This document shows, piece by piece, positions 55,789 through 64,000 of a DNA stretch of 64,000 bases. Positions within the stretch are counted from its first letter, which is position 1. Each line of letters starts with the position of its first letter. Origin of the DNA: Pseudomonas azadiae (GTDB lineage: Bacteria; Pseudomonadota; Gammaproteobacteria; Pseudomonadales; Pseudomonadaceae); NCBI RefSeq assembly GCF_019145355.1, contig NZ_JAHSTY010000001.1, positions 2,480,001-2,544,000 of the forward strand, given 5' to 3'. The position numbers were made by a program, and so were the translations under genes. Below the pieces are notes generated by a model. It did not search any database. It was not told the origin of the DNA and saw only the letters and a program-made list of their open reading frames with translations.

Positions 55789-55813
55789 TGATTGGGTTTA
55801 CATCCCAGCGGAC

Positions 55814-56668
55814 TCAGTCGCCGGTAGCAATCGCCCGCTGTGGATCAGTAATCCACTCACTCCACGACCCCGCATACAACTTGCCCAACGGATACCCCGC
55901 CAAGCTCAGGGCGAACAAGTTGTGGCATGCCGTCACGCCGGAACCGCAATACGCCACCAATTCATCCGGCGAACGGCCCTGCAGTTGGGCGGCGAAGCGC
56001 TGCTTGAGCTGGTCTGCCGGCAGAAAGCGGCCGTCACTGCCCAAGTTTTCGTTGAACGCCGCGCATTGCGCACCGGGAATATGCCCGGCTATCGGGTCAA
56101 TGGGCTCCACTTCGCCGCGAAAACGCGGCTGGGTGCGTGCATCGATCAGCGTCAATCCCGGCTGGCCCAGGCGTTTTTGCAGGTGTTCGGCATCCAGAAG
56201 CAGGCGATTGTCCGGCGTACCGGCGAAGGTCCCAGGCTCAACAACCGGCGTATCCAGGCTCAGCGGGAAGCCCGCGGCGTGCCAAGCCTTGAGCCCACCA
56301 TCGAGCACAAACACGCCATCACGCTTGCCCAGCCAGACCAGCAGCCACCAGGCCCTGGCGGCATAAGCGCCAGGACCGTCGTCATACAGCACCACCTCGG
56401 TGTCGGCGCTGATGCCCCAGGCCCGCAATTGCCGAAGAAAGGTATCTGCAGCAGGCAACGGGTGGCGACCGGTCACGCCCTTGGTGACCGGCCCACTGAG
56501 GTGGCGCTCCAGGTCAGCATGCTGTGCGCCCTCGATATGCCCCTCGGCATAGCTGCAGCGCCCGTAGTCCGGGTCTTCCAGGGCAAAACGGCAATCCAGG
56601 ATCACCACCCCGCCCGCCTTCTGGCGCTCGGCCAGTTGCTGGGGGCTGATCAGTTGGGCAAGCGGCAT
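55814..56668 (-). CDS. sseA: 3-Mercaptopyruvate sulfurtransferase SseA-like
   Basis: A 284-residue tandem rhodanese. The inactive N-domain has VILDCRFALEDPDYG; the C-domain carries the catalytic Cys in YCGSGVTACHN, the CGSGVTA loop typical of mercaptopyruvate sulfurtransferases. A thiosulfate-preferring enzyme is less likely from this loop. Single gene, same strand as the TetR gene upstream (33-bp gap). Confidence 0.88.
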   Translation of the reverse strand: MPLAQLISPQQLAERQKAGGVVILDCRFALEDPDYGRCSYAEGHIEGAQHADLERHLSGPVTKGVTGRHPLPAADTFLRQLRAWGISADTEVVLYDDGPGAYAARAWWLLVWLGKRDGVFVLDGGLKAWHAAGFPLSLDTPVVEPGTFAGTPDNRLLLDAEHLQKRLGQPGLTLIDARTQPRFRGEVEPIDPIAGHIPGAQCAAFNENLGSDGRFLPADQLKQRFAAQLQGRSPDELVAYCGSGVTACHNLFALSLAGYPLGKLYAGSWSEWITDPQRAIATGD

Positions 56669-56701
56669 GACGGACTCCTATGAATAGATTCGGGAAAGGT
56701 C

Positions 56702-57373
56702 CTACTTCACTTCTTCCAATGCCTGATTCAACGGCACGTAAAACTCTTTGAACAATGCGTCCACCGCTTCTTTGGCCTGGGGCGTGACAAACCCGGCCTC
56801 CAGCACCAGCACCTGGTAGACCCCGCGCTTGATCGCCTCGGCGCTCAAATGCGTGGAGTTTTCATTGGTGGTGCACAAGAACCGTACCCAGGAGGTGAGG
56901 ATAATCCAGGCATTGAGGGTCAGGGCCTCGGTTTGCACCGGGTCCATATCGAGGATGCCCGCATCGACAAACCCTTGATAGATCGCGCCGCCCTGGGTCA
57001 GGCAGCGCTGGGAAAAGCGCCGATAGCCGGTGGCCAGCTCCGGGTCGCTTTCCAGCAGATGTTCAAGGTCGCGGTGCAGGAAGCGGTAGCGCCACATGCC
57101 GGCCAGCACGGCTTGCAGGTAGAAGCGCTTGTCTTCGACGGTGACCGCGCGGCCCTGGGGCGGGCGCAGGAACTTGTCCACCAGGGCTTCGTATTCGCGA
57201 AACAGCACGGCGATGATCGCCTGCTTGTTGGGGAAGTGGTAGTACAGGTTACCCGGCGAAATTTCCATGTGGGCGGCAATGTGATTGGTGCTCACGCTGC
57301 GCTCGCCCTGCTCGTTAAAAAGCTCCAGGCTGGTTTGCACAATGCGCTCGCTGGTCTTTACTCGCGGTGCCAT
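56702..57373 (-). CDS. TetR/AcrR-family transcriptional regulator
   Basis: A 223-residue regulator with the TetR HTH at residues 8-55 (RIVQTSLELFNEQGERSVSTNHIAAHMEISPGNLYYHFPNKQAI, seen in parts). It is divergent from the coniferyl-aldehyde dehydrogenase gene, and an 8-bp-arm palindrome lies inside that gene's promoter. Its ligand may be an aldehyde or lipid-like compound; not determinable from sequence. Confidence 0.9.
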   Translation of the reverse strand: MAPRVKTSERIVQTSLELFNEQGERSVSTNHIAAHMEISPGNLYYHFPNKQAIIAVLFREYEALVDKFLRPPQGRAVTVEDKRFYLQAVLAGMWRYRFLHRDLEHLLESDPELATGYRRFSQRCLTQGGAIYQGFVDAGILDMDPVQTEALTLNAWIILTSWVRFLCTTNENSTHLSAEAIKRGVYQVLVLEAGFVTPQAKEAVDALFKEFYVPLNQALEEVK

Positions 57374-57456
57374 AGGGGGTCAGCTTCTGTACACGTGATG
57401 GAACATCTTACGGCCTATTCCTGCAGGGATAAATCCACAGGCGGACGTAATGACAT

Positions 57457-57485
57457 TTGACAATTTAGAGTAATGACTCTAAAAA
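57457..57485 (+). promoter_or_regulatory. calB promoter with embedded TetR-type operator
   Basis: -35 TTGACA (57457-57462, consensus), 17-bp spacer, -10 TAAAAA (57480-57485). The spacer carries the palindrome TTTAGAGT-AATG-ACTCTAAA (57464-57483), 8-bp arms. A repressor bound there would block RNA polymerase. The adjacent divergent TetR gene is the obvious candidate. Confidence 0.65.
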
Positions 57486-57519
57486 TCCAGGCAGACCTAT
57501 AACAATCGGGAACGCCGCC

Positions 57520-58947
57520 ATGTCTGCCAACGTTGCCTACCTGCAAGATGCCCAGGCGCTGGATCAACTGCAGGATCTGTTCGACACCCAACGTCGTGCC
57601 TACGCCGCCAACCCGATGCCGCCGGCAGCACAGCGCCAGCAATGGCTCAAGGCCCTGCGCGAGGTGCTCAGCAACGAGCGCCAGGCGCTGATCGACGCGA
57701 TCAGCCAGGACTTCAGCCACCGCAGCGCCGATGAAACCCTGTTCGCCGAACTCATGCCCAGCCTGCATGGCATTCACTATGCCAGCAAACACCTCAAGGG
57801 CTGGATGAAACCTTCCCGGCGAGCGGTAGGCATCGCCTTCCAACCTGCTTCGGCCAAAGTCATCTACCAGCCCTTGGGCGTGGTCGGGGTGATCGTGCCC
57901 TGGAATTATCCGCTGTACCTGGCCATCGGCCCGCTGGTCGGCGCGTTGGCCGCCGGCAACCGGGTGATGCTCAAGCTCAGCGAATCCACCCCTGCCACCG
58001 GCGAGTTGCTCAAGGCGCTGTTGGCGAAAATATTCCCCGAAGACCTGGTGTGCGTGGTGCTCGGTGAAGCCGAAGTCGGCATGGCCTTTTCCAGGCTGCC
58101 CTTCGATCACTTGCTGTTTACCGGCGCCACCAGCATTGGCAAACAGGTGATGCGCGCTGCGGCCGAACACCTCACGCCGGTCACCCTGGAATTGGGCGGC
58201 AAGTCGCCAGCCATCGTGTCCGCCGATGTTCCGCTCAAGGACGCCGCCGAGCGCATCGCTTTCGGTAAAGCCTTGAACGCTGGCCAGACCTGCGTGGCAC
58301 CGGATTACGTGCTGGTGCCGCAAGAGCGTGTCGACGGCTTTGTCGAAGCCTACACCCAGGCTGTTCGCGGGTTTTATCCGACTCTGGACGACAATCCGGA
58401 CTACACCGCCATCATCAATGAACGACAACTGACTCGGCTCAATGCCTACATCAAGGACGCCACGGACAAGGGCGCCACCTTGATTCCACTGTACGACCAG
58501 GGCCAGGGGCGCCGTATGGCTCACAGCCTGTTGCTGAATGTCAGCGACGACATGACCGTGATGCAGGACGAGATCTTCGGCCCGGTGCTGCCGATCGTGC
58601 CTTATCGCGGCATCGACCAGGCTTTTGCCTACATCAACCAACGACCGCGCCCGCTGGCCCTGTATTACTTCGGCTACAACAAGCTCGAGCAAAACCGCGT
58701 GCTCCACGAAACCCATTCCGGTGGCGTGTGCCTGAACGACACGTTGCTGCACGTGGCCCAGGACGATATGCCATTCGGCGGCATCGGCCCATCGGGCATG
58801 GGCCACTACCACGGCCATGAAGGTTTTCTCACCTTCAGCAAGGCCAAGGGCGTGCTGGTGAAGCAACGCCTGAACGCGGCGAAGCTGATCTACCCGCCCT
58901 ACGGCAAATCCATCCAGAAGTTGATCCAGAAACTGTTCGTGCGCTGA
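57520..58947 (+). CDS. calB: Coniferyl aldehyde dehydrogenase CalB-like
   Basis: A 475-residue class-3-like aldehyde dehydrogenase. It has GVVGVIVPWNYPLYLAIGPLVGALAAGN, Glu in LELGGKSPAIV, catalytic Cys in NAGQTCVAPDYVLVP, and FGGIGPSGMGHYHG. The family oxidises coniferyl or long-chain aldehydes to acids with NAD; the group is usually annotated CalB. It heads a set with a Tat-signal protein (27 bp downstream) and a GMC oxidoreductase, suggesting an alcohol-to-aldehyde-to-acid route. Confidence 0.88.
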   Translation: MSANVAYLQDAQALDQLQDLFDTQRRAYAANPMPPAAQRQQWLKALREVLSNERQALIDAISQDFSHRSADETLFAELMPSLHGIHYASKHLKGWMKPSRRAVGIAFQPASAKVIYQPLGVVGVIVPWNYPLYLAIGPLVGALAAGNRVMLKLSESTPATGELLKALLAKIFPEDLVCVVLGEAEVGMAFSRLPFDHLLFTGATSIGKQVMRAAAEHLTPVTLELGGKSPAIVSADVPLKDAAERIAFGKALNAGQTCVAPDYVLVPQERVDGFVEAYTQAVRGFYPTLDDNPDYTAIINERQLTRLNAYIKDATDKGATLIPLYDQGQGRRMAHSLLLNVSDDMTVMQDEIFGPVLPIVPYRGIDQAFAYINQRPRPLALYYFGYNKLEQNRVLHETHSGGVCLNDTLLHVAQDDMPFGGIGPSGMGHYHGHEGFLTFSKAKGVLVKQRLNAAKLIYPPYGKSIQKLIQKLFVR

Positions 58948-58974
58948 AACCGCCACCACGGGATAACAATAACA

Positions 58975-59520
58975 ATGAACCCTAGCCTGACTGAAACACC
59001 TGCGCTGTCGCGGCGCAGCGTCTTGAAAATCGGCCTGTGTGCCAGCGCCTTCCTGGCCACCGCCGGGCTTGGCGCCAGCCTCAGCGGCTGCTCCAGCAGC
59101 ACCCCGGCGAGCGGCTTTGCCTTATTGCGCAGCAGTGACCTGCCGTTCCTGCGCGCGGTGATCCCGGTATTGCTCGAAGGCGTGGCCAGCGCCCAGGACA
59201 TCGCCAACGGGATTGAAGACACACTCAAAAAGCTCGACTTCAGCCTGCAACGCCTGTCCCCGGAAATGTTCAAGCTCACCCAGCAGTTGTTCGATGTGCT
59301 CGGCATGGGCATCACCCGTGGGCCGTTGACCGGGGTCTGGGGCAGTTGGGAAAACGCCAGCGGCGAGCAGATCCGCCACTTCCTGCACCGCTGGGAAAAC
59401 AGCTATTTGAACCTGCTGCGCATGGGCCAGGGCTCGCTGCTCAAGCTGGTGATCATGGCCTGGTACTACCAGCCGGCGGCGTGGGCGCAGTGCGGCTACC
59501 CCGGGCCACCCAAAATCTAG
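58975..59520 (+). CDS. Twin-arginine signal protein, probable partner of the GMC oxidoreductase
   Basis: A 181-residue protein with a Tat signal SRRSVLKIG (residues 13-21) and a hydrophobic region ending in LSGCSSS, which could be a lipobox. The mature part is helical with no recognised catalytic motif. It resembles the small Tat-signal subunits that accompany GMC dehydrogenases. It lies between calB and the GMC gene on the same strand. Confidence 0.78.
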   Translation: MNPSLTETPALSRRSVLKIGLCASAFLATAGLGASLSGCSSSTPASGFALLRSSDLPFLRAVIPVLLEGVASAQDIANGIEDTLKKLDFSLQRLSPEMFKLTQQLFDVLGMGITRGPLTGVWGSWENASGEQIRHFLHRWENSYLNLLRMGQGSLLKLVIMAWYYQPAAWAQCGYPGPPKI

Positions 59521-59539
59521 CCTTTGACAACCCGATCCA

Positions 59540-59631
59540 ATGTGGGAGCTGGCTTGCCTGCGATGGCGGTGAATCAGCGATGCATTCATCAGCAGGCAGA
59601 CCGCTATCGCAGGCAAGCCAGCTCCCACATT
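59540..59631. repeat. REPIN (GTGGGAGCTGGCTTGCCTGC type)
   Basis: Inverted pair between the Tat-signal gene and the GMC gene. It is one of the few REPINs inside a likely operon, so it may modulate the ratio of the two messages. Confidence 0.88.
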
Positions 59632-59667
59632 GATCGCAACTTCGTACAAAAATAAGAGTGCACTCCT

Positions 59668-62200
<2,533 letters not shown>

Positions 62201-62224
62201 AGCCTTGTGTTGGCTGGCTGGGCC

Positions 62225-62303
62225 TCATCGCAGGCAAGCCAGCTCCCACTTTTTGAAGGTATTCACAAATCCAAATGTGGGAGCTGGCTTGCCTGCGATG
62301 GCG
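62225..62303. repeat. REP pair in reversed (outward) order
   Basis: The right-arm type CATCGCAGGCAAGCCAGCTC comes first, then GTGGGAGCTGGCTTGCCTGC, i.e. the opposite order to the normal REPINs. It can still form a long hairpin. Located between fdx and the convergent mutM. Confidence 0.8.
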
Positions 62304-62324
62304 GCATCAGCCATCACCTCGCAC

Positions 62325-63137
62325 TCAGCGCTGACACTTGGGGCAAAACACACTCGCCCGTTGCCCCAGCACCACATTGCGCAACTCGGTCCCGCAGACC
62401 TTGCACGCCTCACCCGCTCGGCCATAAACGAACAGTTCCTGCTGGAAATACCCCGGCTGCCCGTCGCCACCGATAAAGTCACGCAACGTGGTGCCGCCGC
62501 GCTCGATGGCAGCGGCCAGGATGCGCTTGATCTCGATCGCCAGCTTCAGATAACGCGCCCGCGAAATCCCGCCCGCCTCGCGACGCGGGTCAATCCCTGC
62601 TGCGAACAACGCCTCGGTCGCATAGATATTGCCCACGCCCACCACCACCGCGTTGTCCATGACGAACGGCTTCACCGCCATTGACCGCCCACGGGACAAC
62701 TGGAACAAGCGCTCGCCGTCAAACAAGTCAGTCAGCGGCTCCGGCCCCAGGCGGATCAGCAGGGCGTGGTTGTGCGGGTCCTGGCTCCAGAGCATTGCGC
62801 CGAAACGCCGAGGGTCGGTGTAGCGCAGCGCCAAGCCGGACTCGAGTTCGATATCCACATGCTCATGTTTGGCCGCCGGCATGCCGACCTCAACCAGGCG
62901 CAGGTTGCCCGACATGCCCAAGTGGCTGATCAGGGTGCCCACTTCGGCATTGATCAGCAGATACTTGGCGCGCCGTTCCACCAGCACGATGCGCTGCCCG
63001 GACAGGCGCACATCCAGGTCGTCCGGGATCGGCCAGCGCAGGCGTCGCTCACGCACCACCACGCGGCTGACGCGTTGGCCTTCCAGGTGCGGTGCGATGC
63101 CGCGCCGGGTGGTTTCGACTTCAGGTAACTCGGGCAT
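62325..63137 (-). CDS. mutM: Formamidopyrimidine-DNA glycosylase MutM
   Basis: A 270-residue DNA repair enzyme removing 8-oxoguanine. It has the catalytic N-terminus [18 protein letters not shown] (Pro-2, Glu-3), the helix-two-turn-helix region [19 protein letters not shown], and a C-terminal zinc finger [10 protein letters not shown]...CPKC. The start is fixed by the need for Pro-2. Confidence 0.95.
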   Translation of the reverse strand: MPELPEVETTRRGIAPHLEGQRVSRVVVRERRLRWPIPDDLDVRLSGQRIVLVERRAKYLLINAEVGTLISHLGMSGNLRLVEVGMPAAKHEHVDIELESGLALRYTDPRRFGAMLWSQDPHNHALLIRLGPEPLTDLFDGERLFQLSRGRSMAVKPFVMDNAVVVGVGNIYATEALFAAGIDPRREAGGISRARYLKLAIEIKRILAAAIERGGTTLRDFIGGDGQPGYFQQELFVYGRAGEACKVCGTELRNVVLGQRASVFCPKCQR

Positions 63138-63159
63138 GTGTACCTCGTGAGGGAAGGGG

Positions 63160-64000
63160 TCAGTGCGCGCCCAGCTCGCGGATCGACAACTTCAGGCTCT
63201 CGAAGTCGTAGTCCGACAGGCCTACGTAATCCAGCACCAGATGGCCAACGGCATTCCACTCATGATCGACGGACTGGTTGCCCAGCACGCGGCAGGACGA
63301 ACAGATGTGCTCGGCCATTTTCAGGATCGCCAACAGGTTTTTAAGCTGGGAATTGCGCGACGACTCATCGCTGAAAATCGCCAGGGCGTTGTGGTGGTTG
63401 GCGATGGCGTCGGTCACATGCTCCGGCAGGCGCCAGGACTTGGCGGTGTAGTACCCCACCACGGCATGGTTGGTGTTGAACGCATTGTTCTCGGTGTCGA
63501 CCACGCGGCAGTCGGGGCCGGCATTGGCATAAGCCTGTTCGAGCACTGCCATGTAGTTGGGAAAGCGCTTGAGCATGAGCGGCACGCCGCAATCGTGGAA
63601 CAAGCCCAACGCATAGGCCTCGTCCACCGCCTGGGCGCCGGTGCGCTTGGCGAGCGTGAGGCAGGTCATGGCCACATCCTGGGCGGTGTCCCAGAAGCGA
63701 TTGAGGGTGACGATGGTGTCGTCGCTCATCTCGCCTTTGATCGACAGCGCGTTGATCAGGTTGATGACCGACCGGCTGCCCAGCAGGTTCACCGCGCGCT
63801 GGATCGAAGCGATCTTGTTGCTCAGCCCGTAATAGGACGAGTTGACGATCTTCAGCAGCGCGCCGGACAGGCCGGGGTCCTGGGAGATCAACCGCGCGAT
63901 GACTTCCAGGTCCGGATCGGGCATGTATTGCTCCATCTGCAAATCCACCATGATTTGCGGTTGGGGCGGCACGCTGATGCCTTGCAGGGCCTGTTGGATC
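63160..64000 (-). CDS. HDOD-domain protein, 5' end outside window
   Basis: At least 280 residues; the frame stays open to the window edge ([12 protein letters not shown]... precedes the GTG at 63972), so the start lies outside. The HDOD domain is visible: [66 protein letters not shown] and [29 protein letters not shown] proteins lack the full HD metal site and act in signalling. Same strand as mutM, 22-bp gap. Confidence 0.88.
   Translation of the reverse strand, partial: IQQALQGISVPPQPQIMVDLQMEQYMPDPDLEVIARLISQDPGLSGALLKIVNSSYYGLSNKIASIQRAVNLLGSRSVINLINALSIKGEMSDDTIVTLNRFWDTAQDVAMTCLTLAKRTGAQAVDEAYALGLFHDCGVPLMLKRFPNYMAVLEQAYANAGPDCRVVDTENNAFNTNHAVVGYYTAKSWRLPEHVTDAIANHHNALAIFSDESSRNSQLKNLLAILKMAEHICSSCRVLGNQSVDHEWNAVGHLVLDYVGLSDYDFESLKLSIRELGAH

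Overview
The window is chromosomal DNA of a Pseudomonas, most likely of the P. fluorescens group. The evidence is the high GC content and the gene order gshB-tonB-like-algH-ruvX-pyrR-pyrB-pyrC', pilT-yggS-proC-yggT-metX-metW-rdgB-hemW and trmB-thiG-thiS-mtgA-rpoH-ftsXEY-rsmD-coaD-mutM. The many palindromic REP/REPIN elements of the GTGGGAGCTGGCTTGCCTGC, GTGGGAGCGGGCTTGCTCGC and GTAGTGAGCGGGCTTGTCCC types fit the same group. No rRNA, tRNA, CRISPR array, IS element or complete prophage was seen.

Layout. 1-5.6 kb: the end of rsmE, then a D-glutamate utilisation (dgu) locus made of a LysR regulator, two tandem dguA-type flavoprotein genes, a RidA protein and a periplasmic binding protein. 5.6-14.5 kb: a hemolysin-III family membrane protein and a complete malonate decarboxylase/transport cluster (mdcA-B-C-D-E-G-H, madL-M) with its regulator mdcR at the far end. 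14.6-17.9 kb: the one accessory stretch. It holds an unknown membrane protein, a small DUF protein preceded by a structured leader resembling a phage C4-type antisense RNA, an orphan Ntox44 toxin module with a probable immunity gene, a divergent HigA-like regulator, and one REP element inserted inside another.

17.9-27.7 kb: a Chp/Pil chemosensory cluster for twitching and surface sensing (pilG-pilH-pilI-pilJ-chpA-chpC), lacking the methyltransferase pilK and the methylesterase chpB. 27.9-34 kb: gshB, a TonB-like gene, algH, ruvX and the pyrimidine genes pyrR, pyrB and pyrC' (a dihydroorotase lacking its metal ligands). 34-43.5 kb: a TM2 protein, a NlpC/P60 peptidase, pilT, and the long operon-like run yggS-proC-yggT, metX-metW-DUF4426-rdgB-hemW-DUF3392. 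43.6-54.6 kb: trmB, thiG, thiS, DUF423, mtgA, rpoH (with an AlgU/sigma-E-like promoter), ftsX-ftsE-ftsY, an active/inactive pair of M16 peptidases, and rsmD.

54.7-64 kb: a YheT hydrolase, a SseA sulfurtransferase, and a TetR regulator facing a coniferyl-aldehyde dehydrogenase. A palindromic operator lies inside the dehydrogenase promoter. A Tat-signal protein and a GMC oxidoreductase follow, then coaD, a 2[4Fe-4S] ferredoxin, mutM and a truncated HDOD gene.

Most of the window is ordinary core genome. The most interesting parts are the 15.9-17.9 kb accessory block, the duplicated dguA with a shared candidate regulator box, the TetR operator in the calB promoter, and the reduced Chp system. 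Start codons were re-chosen where the longest frame ran past the conserved N-terminus. Family assignments come from recognised motifs and gene order, not from database searches.
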